DNA from: Chloroflexota bacterium
Lineage (GTDB): Bacteria > Chloroflexota > Anaerolineae > Ardenticatenales > Ardenticatenaceae
Direction of reading: 5' to 3'
DNA: 5,872 nt
Assembly: GCA_003520455.1 (NCBI GenBank)
Contig: DOUV01000255.1
Location: 1-5,872, forward strand
In this document: piece after piece, positions 1 through 5,872 of the stretch
Layout: the number at the start of each line of letters is the position of its first letter
How positions within the stretch are numbered: the first letter of the stretch is position 1
The notes under the pieces: generated by a model
Told to the model about the DNA's origin: nothing
The model's input: the letters and a program-made list of their open reading frames with translations, nothing else
Databases searched by the model: none
Program-made: the position numbers and the translations under genes

Positions 1-87
1 CTTAGTCCCCCGGATGGGCCGGCGAGCAGTTATCTCGCGCTAATGCGCTACGATGTCTCGGCTTTCGTGGACGCATTTTCGCAATAA
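1..87 (+). CDS. C-terminal end of a metal ABC transporter solute-binding protein (partial)
   Basis: Frame 1 is open from the left edge to TAA at 85-87 and encodes 28 residues. They include GPASSYLALMRYDV followed by a short amphipathic tail. This matches the usual end of cluster A-I (ZnuA/MntC/TroA-type) binding proteins, where a Gly-x-x-x-Tyr stretch and an 'MRYNV' helix close the C-terminal lobe. In the family this lipid-anchored or periplasmic protein captures Zn(II) or Mn(II) and delivers it to the permease. The next gene, 27 bases downstream, is the matching ATPase and the gene after that the matching permease, which strongly supports the call. The metal-binding His/Asp/Glu residues lie outside the window, so the metal cannot be named. 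Confidence 0.8.
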   Translation, partial: LSPPDGPASSYLALMRYDVSAFVDAFSQ

Positions 88-114
88 TCGAGGGATAAGG
101 GGGATGTGCTAGAA

Positions 115-942
115 ATGAAGACACTCAAACAGGTACAGCTCTTTGCCACGCGCCGAGCGCCCCACGAGGCGGGAACGTCCATTCTGGAGGTTTCTGGCCT
201 CACGGTGCGTTACAACGGACTGCTGGCGCTCGATGATCTCTCATTTCGCCTCGCTAGAGGCGAGCGCGTGGCGGTGGTTGGGCCAAACGGGGCCGGCAAG
301 AGCACCCTCCTGAAGGTCATTGCCGGTATCCTCCAGCCAACCATGGGGACGGTGCAGGTGGCCGGCCACGAGCCAGGGCAACACATCTGCATCGCCTACG
401 TGCCCCAGCGTAGCCAGGTCGATCTCACCTTCCCGGTGAGTGTGGCTGACGTGGTGATGATGGGGCGCATCGGCAAGCTCGGACTCTTTCACCGGCCAGG
501 TGCCAGCGACTGGGCCTACGTGCATACCTGCCTGGAGCTGGTGGGCATGGCCGAACTGGCGGACCGGCAGATCGGCGAGCTATCGGGGGGGCAGCAGCAG
601 CGGGTCTTCATCGCTCGGGCCCTCGCGCAGGAAGCAGAACTGATGCTCATGGATGAGCCGCTCACCGGCCTCGATTTGACCTCGCAGGACGATGTTTTCG
701 ACGTTCTGGAGCGACTGCGCGAGCGCCAGGTGACCGTAATGCTCTCTACGCACGACCTGAGTCTCGCCGAGGAACGCTTCGATCGTGTGATGCTGCTCAA
801 CCGCCGTCTCGTAGGGCTTGGTAGGCCGGAGGAGGTCTTCACAGCCGATCGCCTGACCCGAGCCTACAGTAGTCATCTGCGGCTCCTCAGTACGAACGGC
901 GGGACGGTAGTTGTGGGTGATACCTGCTGTGAGGGAGGATAG
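115..942 (+). CDS. Metal (Zn/Mn-type) ABC transporter ATP-binding protein
   Basis: This is the cytoplasmic ATPase of a divalent-metal importer, 275 residues from ATG 115. It shows a complete ABC set: Walker A GPNGAGKS (about residues 56-63), Q-loop VPQR (Q98), signature LSGGQQQR (from about 156), Walker B LMLMDEP (176-182) and the switch histidine in STHD (H213). The 'YVPQRSQVDLTFPVSVADVV' stretch is characteristic of the ZnuC/MntB/TroB family. I chose ATG 115 because the G-rich ribosome site at 97-103 sits 11 bases away. The in-frame GTG at 106 would leave only 2 bases. The C-terminus is short and carries a vicinal Cys pair (GDTCCEGG) rather than the His-rich tail seen in some ZnuC proteins. 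The gene is cotranscribed with its neighbours: the permease starts 8 bases after the stop. Zn against Mn specificity cannot be settled from the ATPase. Confidence 0.95.
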   Translation: MKTLKQVQLFATRRAPHEAGTSILEVSGLTVRYNGLLALDDLSFRLARGERVAVVGPNGAGKSTLLKVIAGILQPTMGTVQVAGHEPGQHICIAYVPQRSQVDLTFPVSVADVVMMGRIGKLGLFHRPGASDWAYVHTCLELVGMAELADRQIGELSGGQQQRVFIARALAQEAELMLMDEPLTGLDLTSQDDVFDVLERLRERQVTVMLSTHDLSLAEERFDRVMLLNRRLVGLGRPEEVFTADRLTRAYSSHLRLLSTNGGTVVVGDTCCEGG

Positions 943-950
943 GCCGAGCG

Positions 951-1853
951 ATGGGAGGAATCGTGCATCTCCTGGTCGAACCGCTCACCTATTCGTTCAT
1001 GGGGCGCGGCCTGCTCGCCGCCGTCGGGGTGGGCGTCGTTTCGGCTGTTGTCGGCTCATATGTGGTGCTGCGCGGGATGGCCTTCTTCGGCGATGCCCTA
1101 TCGCACACCATCCTGCCGGGGGTTGCCCTCGGGTATCTCGTCGGAGGGGGCGCCAGCGGCCCGCTCTTCTGGTGGGGTCTGGCCACGGCTGTGCTGGCAT
1201 CAATCAGCATCGGTGCGCTGAGTCAAGGTGCCCAGATCAAGGAAGACACCGCCATCGGCATCATCTTTGCCGGTATGTTCGCCTTCGGCATCGCCCTGAT
1301 TTCCACCGTCCGCGGCTACGCGGTCGATCTGACTCACTTCCTGTTCGGGAATGTTCTGGGCGTCGGGTGGACGGATCTCCGACTCACCCTCGGCTTCGGT
1401 CTCCTGGTGGTGCTCACCATCGTCACGTTCTACAAAGAATTCCTGGTGATCTCGTTCGATCCCATCCTGGCGAAGACCATCCGCCTGCCCGTGAATCTCT
1501 TCTACTACCTCTTGCTGGTGCTGATCGCGGTCACGATCATGGTTTCGCTCCAGACGGTGGGGATCGCGCTCATGCTCGCAATGCTGGTGACGCCGGCCGC
1601 AACGGCTTCGCTGCTCGCACGGCGCCTGCCTCTCATGATGGTGCTGGGGGCGGCGATTGGAGCACTCTCGGGGGTCATAGGGCTCTACCTCTCGTACTAC
1701 GGCGGTGTCGCCTCCGGTGCGGCCATCGTCCTGGTCACCACAGCCTTCTTCCTGCTCGTCTTCCTGTTCGTTCCTCACCGTGGCTGGATCTGGCGCTCCG
1801 GGTTGGTCGCCCGTCGTGCGCTCGCTCGCAGCGGTGCGAGTGCTGGCGAGTAG
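951..1853 (+). CDS. Metal (Zn/Mn-type) ABC transporter permease, ABC-3 family
   Basis: This 300-residue inner-membrane subunit forms the translocation channel, probably as a homodimer with the upstream ATPase. Hydrophobic segments occur at about residues 20-40, 54-64, 72-90, 99-119, 128-138, 144-160, 183-202, 204-222, 226-248 and 253-275, consistent with the 8-9 helices of this family. Diagnostic stretches are LRGMAFFGDALSHTILPG (40-57), EDTAIGIIFAGMFAFGIA (98-115), THFLFGNVLGV (128-138) and LMLAMLVTPAATAS (207-220). The start at ATG 951 is served by GGAGG at 934-938, inside the end of the ATPase gene, so translation may be coupled. The last codons and the stop lie in a strong palindrome (1848-1880). 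The C-terminal tail, about residues 276-300, is basic and probably cytoplasmic. The family is certain; the transported metal is not. Confidence 0.95.
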   Translation: MGGIVHLLVEPLTYSFMGRGLLAAVGVGVVSAVVGSYVVLRGMAFFGDALSHTILPGVALGYLVGGGASGPLFWWGLATAVLASISIGALSQGAQIKEDTAIGIIFAGMFAFGIALISTVRGYAVDLTHFLFGNVLGVGWTDLRLTLGFGLLVVLTIVTFYKEFLVISFDPILAKTIRLPVNLFYYLLLVLIAVTIMVSLQTVGIALMLAMLVTPAATASLLARRLPLMMVLGAAIGALSGVIGLYLSYYGGVASGAAIVLVTTAFFLLVFLFVPHRGWIWRSGLVARRALARSGASAGE

Positions 1854-1880
1854 AGACGACCCGCCGGGTCGTCTCTACTC
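1848..1880. repeat. Perfect palindrome overlapping the permease stop codon (REP-like or terminator)
   Basis: The arms 1848-1863 and 1865-1880 are exact reverse complements (16 bp). A realistic fold is a 14-bp stem (1848-1861 with 1867-1880) and a CGCCG loop. The permease TAG (1851-1853) is inside the left arm. No T-run follows on either strand (AAAGTGACAT on +), so it is not a textbook intrinsic terminator. A core of TAGAGACG facing CGTCTCTA resembles dispersed intergenic palindromes that I recall from cyanobacteria and Chloroflexota. That resemblance is from memory and unverified. It probably ends or stabilises the metal-transporter mRNA. Confidence 0.75.
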
Positions 1881-2021
1881 AAAGTGACATGGCGGGCCTG
1901 GCGTGGTGATACCGGGGAGGATAGAACTGAGCAAGGTGGGGGACCACGACTCCCGCTGGCCAGCGACCAACGGATGGCTGGCGCACATCTCGACGCGGCG
2001 CGATGGAGGATTTGGGGCTGC
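1881..2021. other. Non-coding spacer between the metal transporter operon and folC
   Basis: I see no convincing gene here. A minus-strand frame and the upstream extension of the folC frame are both open but give low-complexity Arg/Pro/Ser-rich translations. GCCAGC (1959-1964) can pair with GCTGGC (1977-1982) around a 12-base loop, and GCTGGC also occurs directly at 1955-1960, so alternative folds are possible. Nothing matches a riboswitch that I can recognise. The predicted folC transcription start lies downstream, so this stretch is probably not a folC leader. Confidence 0.5.
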
Positions 2022-2050
2022 TCGACAGCCGCGAGGATCGGCGTTAGAAT
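2022..2050 (+). promoter_or_regulatory. Sigma-70-type promoter of folC, predicted leaderless
   Basis: TCGACA at 2022-2027 (5 of 6 matches to the -35 consensus) is separated by exactly 17 bases from TAGAAT at 2045-2050 (5 of 6 matches to -10). A start 7-8 bases downstream falls at 2057-2058, which is the A of the folC ATG. The mRNA would then have little or no leader, which would explain the lack of a well-placed ribosome site. GGCTG/CAGCC (2016-2020 with 2026-2030) forms a small dyad over the -35 that could be an operator, but this is weak. Confidence 0.65.
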
Positions 2051-2057
2051 GGGTTCC

Positions 2058-3488
2058 ATGACCTTTCAAGAAGCCCTGGACTACGTGTGGAGCCTGGTCA
2101 ACTTTGAGACCCGGCCGCCTGAAACCCGTGAGCCCTACTCGCTGGACCGGTTTCGCGGGTTCGTACGCCGTCTAGACAACCCCCACGAACGCTTCGCCAG
2201 CGTACATATCGCCGGAAGCAAGGGCAAAGGCTCGACCTCGTCCATGATCGAAGCGGTGCTGCGCGCGGCGGGATACCGGGTCGGATTCTACAGCTCTCCT
2301 CACCTCCACACGCCGCGGGAGCGCATTCGTATCGACGGGCGCATGATTTCGGAGGAAGATTTCATTGTGCTGGTCGAACGGCTGCGGCCGGTCGCCGATG
2401 CCATCGGCGACGTGACGACCTTCGAGTTTCTCACCGCGATGAGCTTTGTCTACTTCGCCGAACAGGACGTCGAGATCGCGGTGGTTGAGGTCGGGCTGGG
2501 CGGCCGGTTGGATGCGACCAACGTCGTGCAGCCGCTGGTAAGTGTGATCACGCCGCTCAGCCTCGAGCACACCCGGGTTCTCGGTTCGACCATCGAGGAG
2601 ATCGCTGCGGAGAAAGGGGGCATCATCAAACCGGGGGTGCCGCTGGTGAGTGCCCCGCAGCCTCTGACGGCTCTCGAGGTGCTGGCACGTCTGGCCGCCG
2701 AGCGCGGGGCTCCGACCGCGCTGGTGGGCCTGAATTGGACATCGACACGCACCGCGCTCACGCTCGACGGGCAGCATTTTGATGTCGAGTTCCGCCCGCG
2801 TCGTGGGCCACCGCCGGGCGGGCGGAGGGGTGCGGCCACCTGGGGGGAAGCCTGCGCCATGGTGCCGTTTGGCTATCGTTCCACAGATCTTTGTATCCCG
2901 CTCCTCGGCGCTCACCAAATCGTCAACGCCACGACCGCGCTGGCGGCGTTGGAGCTGCTGCAGCGGCGCGGGTTCCTCACGGACGAGGCGGCGCTGCGGC
3001 GCGGGTTGGCAACAGTGACCTGGCCGGCCCGGGTCGAGGTTCTGAACCGGCGGCCGCTGGTCGTTGCTGATGGTGCTCACAGTGACGCCTCTGCGTTGGC
3101 GCTGGCGGAGACACTCCGCGAGCTGCGGGCCGCCGGGCTGGTGGCCTGGCAGCGGCTGTGGCTCATTTTTGGGGCTTTGATCGACAAAAACCTGGCAGCC
3201 GTGATAGGCCCGCTCTTGCCTCTGGCCGACGAGCTGATTCTGACGAGCGCTCGCCATCCTCGAGCGCTGAGCCCTGACGAGCTCACACGACGGCTGTCGG
3301 CGGCTGATCTGACGGTGCCACCGGTGCATCTCGCGGCGACCGTCGAGGAAGCGCTGGCTCTGGCCTGGTCTCAGCTTCGCCCGGACGACGCCGTCATCAT
3401 GACCGGCTCGCTCTCCGTGGCTGCTGAGGGGCGGATGGCGTGGCGCGAGCGGCAAGCTGATCCCGGGCCGATCGTTCGCTCTCACTGA
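2058..3488 (+). CDS. folC: Folylpolyglutamate synthase / dihydrofolate synthase
   Basis: This is a cytoplasmic ATP-dependent Mur-ligase-family enzyme. It adds glutamate to dihydropteroate and/or extends the polyglutamate tail of folates. From ATG 2058 it has 476 residues, slightly longer than the usual 420-450. Visible motifs are P-loop HIAGSKGKGST (50-60), SSPHLHTPRERI (79-90), VEVGLGGRLDATN (143-155), the LEHTRVLG segment (169-176), EKGGIIKPGVP (185-195) with the lysine that is carbamylated in the family, GAHQIVNATTALAALELL (284-301), DGAHSDAS (338-345), FGALIDKN (371-378) and TGSLSVAAE (449-457). A Pro/Gly/Arg-rich insertion lies at about 246-262 before the C-terminal domain linker. ATG 2058 fits the promoter and the family N-terminus (MTFQEALDYVWS). 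ATG 2049 is possible but overlaps the -10. Whether it has both activities or only polyglutamylation cannot be read from sequence alone. Confidence 0.95.
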   Translation: MTFQEALDYVWSLVNFETRPPETREPYSLDRFRGFVRRLDNPHERFASVHIAGSKGKGSTSSMIEAVLRAAGYRVGFYSSPHLHTPRERIRIDGRMISEEDFIVLVERLRPVADAIGDVTTFEFLTAMSFVYFAEQDVEIAVVEVGLGGRLDATNVVQPLVSVITPLSLEHTRVLGSTIEEIAAEKGGIIKPGVPLVSAPQPLTALEVLARLAAERGAPTALVGLNWTSTRTALTLDGQHFDVEFRPRRGPPPGGRRGAATWGEACAMVPFGYRSTDLCIPLLGAHQIVNATTALAALELLQRRGFLTDEAALRRGLATVTWPARVEVLNRRPLVVADGAHSDASALALAETLRELRAAGLVAWQRLWLIFGALIDKNLAAVIGPLLPLADELILTSARHPRALSPDELTRRLSAADLTVPPVHLAATVEEALALAWSQLRPDDAVIMTGSLSVAAEGRMAWRERQADPGPIVRSH

Positions 3489-3539
3489 CGCGGGAGGCGT
3501 GGAGCGCAACGCTCAAATTGGGGTAGCCTGTACACACGA

Positions 3540-3587
3540 GGTGCGACGCACGTTCCGACGCGCGTCGCACCGTTGGTGAAACCGACG
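3540..3587. terminator. Tandem hairpins between the convergent folC and E-set genes
   Basis: The first hairpin pairs GGTGCGACGC (3540-3549) with GCGTCGCACC (3562-3571), a perfect 10-bp stem. After one A-C mismatch, 3 more pairs close a small loop. The second hairpin is CGTTGGT (3571-3577) with ACCGACG (3581-3587), 7 bp including one G-T pair and a GAA loop. They lie between two converging genes (stops at 3488 and 3621) and could act in both directions. There is no adjacent T-run. The nearest, TTTT at about 3608-3611, is some 20 bases beyond the second hairpin on the + strand. The terminator role is inferred from position. Confidence 0.55.
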
Positions 3588-3620
3588 CCTCGACCACGGG
3601 ATGTGCGTTTTCACCATCGT

Positions 3621-3920
3621 TCAATCGGTGCTGACAACTGAATTATCGGCTCCGTGCTCGTTCGGCCGGTGAGTGTCGGCCTCGGGATCACCCATCCAAT
3701 CACGTCCATCAATGAGGTAACGAAACTCGTACTCGCAGTCGGCATTCAGGACCAGCGTCAAGGACCAACTCCCATCGCGCAGGTGATCCATAGGATTGGC
3801 TTGCCGGTTCCAGTCGTTGAATTCACCGACGACATAAATCTCATCAGCCCAGAAGGTGGGTGGGAGCTCGAAGGTGACCTCGACTTTTCCGGGCTCATCC
3901 AGCCGTCGCTTGCGGAGCAT
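3621..3920 (-). CDS. Stand-alone glycogen-binding (CBM48/isoamylase early-set) domain protein
   Basis: This is a 99-residue protein consisting of a single E-set beta-sandwich. It shows VGEFNDWN (31-38), a G-S-W strand (50-52), YEFRYLIDG (64-72), W75, DPEAD (78-82) and a closing ADNSVV (91-96). This is the layout of the AMPK-beta and isoamylase/branching-enzyme N-terminal domains. By family analogy W37 and W75 match the two glycan-stacking tryptophans of AMPK-beta, and R67 matches a ligand lysine, so alpha-glucan binding is likely. No catalytic domain is attached and no signal peptide is seen, so it is probably cytoplasmic. ATG 3920 is chosen because AGGAGG (3926-3931) lies 5 bases upstream and MLRKRRL is family-like. 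A second in-frame ATG at 3941, also with a GGAGG 4 bases upstream, would add MPRQEAS. The gene lies 207 bases after enolase on the same strand. Its exact role, whether glycogen targeting or regulation, is unknown. Confidence 0.85.
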   Translation of the reverse strand: MLRKRRLDEPGKVEVTFELPPTFWADEIYVVGEFNDWNRQANPMDHLRDGSWSLTLVLNADCEYEFRYLIDGRDWMGDPEADTHRPNEHGADNSVVSTD

Positions 3921-4127
3921 AGATGCCTCCTGACGCGGCATCGCGCCTCCAGATCACCGACTTTTTCAACCTGCACGTGCTACGGCAGCGGTCCCGCACG
4001 GGGCCAGCCTCTGGCGACCGGGCGGGTGCGAAGCAGGGCGCACAACGTTTCTGACGCTTCTGCCGGAGCGCCGCCGGTGCGGTCTTTCCTCACGGGCAGA
4101 GAGCCGCGGAGACATTCTGCCGCCGAC
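3921..4127. other. Spacer between enolase and the glycogen-binding gene
   Basis: No convincing gene is seen. A possible nested hairpin has GCCAG (4003-4007) with CTGGC (4011-4015) around a CCT loop, enclosed by CGCAC (3995-3999) with GTGCG (4026-4030). It lies on the downstream side of enolase and could be a weak terminator, but has no T-run. An 8-bp palindrome GCACGTGC occurs at 3973-3980, upstream of the small gene. I found no credible -35/-10 pair for the glycogen-binding gene, so it may be read through from enolase. Confidence 0.4.
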
Positions 4128-5450
<1,323 letters not shown>

Positions 5451-5529
5451 TCAACTATTTCCCCTCCGGCGCCGCGGCAGAGTTCTGTCACGTGGCCTCC
5501 GAGCAGAGACGCCCAGACCGCGCAACTTG

Positions 5530-5558
5530 AGTGTATCACACAACAGCAGCCGGGCCAA
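5530..5558 (-). promoter_or_regulatory. Candidate extended -10 promoter of enolase
   Basis: On the minus strand, TTGGCC (5558-5553) is followed after 17 bases by TACACT (5535-5530), preceded by an extended -10 TGA (5538-5536). Each hexamer matches the consensus at 4 of 6 positions. Initiation near 5523 would give a leader of about 100 bases. The dyad GTGT-ATC-ACAC (5531-5541 on +) overlaps the -10 and might be a regulator site. This is a pattern-based prediction. Confidence 0.45.
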
Positions 5559-5612
5559 GGACTCTGGCCGGTGATAGGCTGCTCCAAGTCTTTCGAGGGA
5601 GAGCCTTGCTCC

Positions 5613-5738
5613 ATGTCCAGCCGGTTCAACTGGTGGAGCCCGACGTGTGGAACGCGCAAGAAACGGGCCACCAACCCGGCTCGTGCCGTGGCCGTCGCTC
5701 TCGATGGGCACAACGAGGAGAGTGACTGGCCGAAATAG
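5613..5738 (+). CDS. Putative 41-residue small protein of unknown function
   Basis: ATG 5613 to TAG 5738 encodes 41 residues starting MSSRFNWWSPTCGTRKKR. A basic, Trp-rich N-terminal third (WW at 7-8, one Cys at 12, RKKR at 15-18) is followed by ATNPARAVAVALDGHNEE and a DWPK end. Supporting signs are a purine-rich GAGGGAGAG (5595-5603) about 9 bases before the ATG, third codon positions mostly G or C as in the neighbouring genes, and a composition that reads as protein rather than as frame noise. It is divergent from enolase and ends just before the palindrome at 5786. It has no signal peptide or membrane segment. I do not recognise the family. The alternative is a chance frame in a 400-base gap. 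A longer in-frame start at 5436 would run back through the enolase promoter and is less likely. Confidence 0.5.
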   Translation: MSSRFNWWSPTCGTRKKRATNPARAVAVALDGHNEESDWPK

Positions 5739-5785
5739 TGTTGCACGAGGCCGTCGGGGGTAATGCGTTGGGGGAAGACACCGAG

Positions 5786-5828
5786 GTGAGACGCGCGAGG
5801 GCGACTGCCACGCCCTCGCGCGTCTCAC
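5786..5828. terminator. Perfect 18-bp palindrome at the end of the right-edge gene
   Basis: Arms 5786-5803 and 5811-5828 are exact reverse complements around a 7-base loop (ACTGCCA). The TGA of the minus-strand gene at the right edge (5825-5827) lies inside the stem. Beyond the stem the minus strand is only mildly pyrimidine-rich (TGTCTTCCCCC), with no proper T-run. It can serve both the minus-strand gene and the small + strand gene ending at 5738. Like the palindrome at 1848-1880 it contains a GAGACG/CGTCTC core and swallows a stop codon. Confidence 0.75.
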
Positions 5829-5872
5829 GAGTCGGGGAAGAAGGGCTCAGGATCGACGAATTTGCCGTCTCG
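5825..5872 (-). CDS. C-terminal end of a minus-strand protein, possibly an M23-family peptidase (partial)
   Basis: Reading in from the right edge on the minus strand gives 15 codons, RDGKFVDPEPFFPDS, then TGA (5827-5825). An 'R-D-G-x-x-V-D-P-x-P-F/Y' ending is typical of LytM/M23 murein endopeptidases, just after the HxH zinc motif of their final strands. That is the basis for the tentative call. The catalytic motifs are outside the window. The palindrome directly over the stop supports a real gene end here. Other families ending in 'VDP' cannot be excluded. Confidence 0.5.
   Translation of the reverse strand, partial: RDGKFVDPEPFFPDS

Noticed and set aside
106..114. GTG start at 106 for the ATPase
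   Set aside because: The G-rich ribosome site ends only about 2 bases before it. ATG 115 has a workable 11-base spacing.
911..1909. Long + strand frame of 332 residues overlapping the permease
   Set aside because: It is out of frame with a clear ABC-3 permease, is Arg/Pro/His-rich, and has no family-like motif.
1884..2057. N-terminal extension of FolC from ATG 1884
   Set aside because: The extension is unlike FolC and would cover the TCGACA/TAGAAT promoter. Family similarity begins at MTFQEAL.
2172..3509. Minus-strand frame of 445 residues opposite folC
   Set aside because: It mirrors the codon bias of a well-supported gene and is rich in Arg, Gln and His with no recognisable domain.
5501..5511. 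GAGCAGAGACG, 10 of 11 matches to the left arm of the 1848 palindrome, as a half copy of the repeat
   Set aside because: No inverted partner lies nearby, and an 11-base near match is too short to separate from chance.
5451..5828. Minus-strand frame of 125 residues upstream of enolase
   Set aside because: It starts inside the palindrome stem, is Arg/Pro-rich, and runs through the enolase promoter region.

Overview
The window is GC-rich, densely coding bacterial chromosome carrying mostly core genes. The protein styles suggest a thermophilic or GC-rich Chloroflexota such as the Thermomicrobia/Sphaerobacter group. The clues are a FolC with a GSKGKGS-type P-loop, a stand-alone glycogen-binding E-set protein, long GC-rich palindromes at gene ends and an apparently leaderless promoter. 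That assignment is an impression from gene content and has not been tested by any search.

Layout. Positions 1-1853 (+) are the end of a zinc/manganese-type ABC importer operon: the last 28 residues of the solute-binding protein, the ATPase and the ABC-3 family permease. The operon closes in a perfect palindrome (1848-1880) whose stem contains the permease stop codon. A roughly 200-base spacer follows, ending in a promoter whose predicted transcription start falls on the folC ATG (2058). folC (2058-3488, +) faces a small gene for a 99-residue glycogen-binding (CBM48/AMPK-beta-like) domain protein (3621-3920, -), with tandem hairpins between the two. Upstream of that small gene, on the same strand, lies enolase (4128-5420, -) with a strong ribosome binding site and a candidate promoter at 5530-5558. 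Divergent from enolase is a probable 41-residue protein of unknown function (5613-5738, +). The right edge holds the last 15 codons of a minus-strand gene, perhaps an M23 peptidase, whose stop codon lies inside a second perfect palindrome (5786-5828).

Function. The importer brings in a divalent transition metal, FolC makes and polyglutamylates folate, and enolase performs the penultimate step of glycolysis. The E-set protein probably binds glycogen or a related alpha-glucan. These are neighbouring housekeeping functions rather than one pathway. I found no mobile element, CRISPR array, RNA gene or defence system. The points worth a second look are the tiny divergent gene, the two stop-codon-overlapping palindromes, the leaderless folC start and the isolated glycogen-binding domain.
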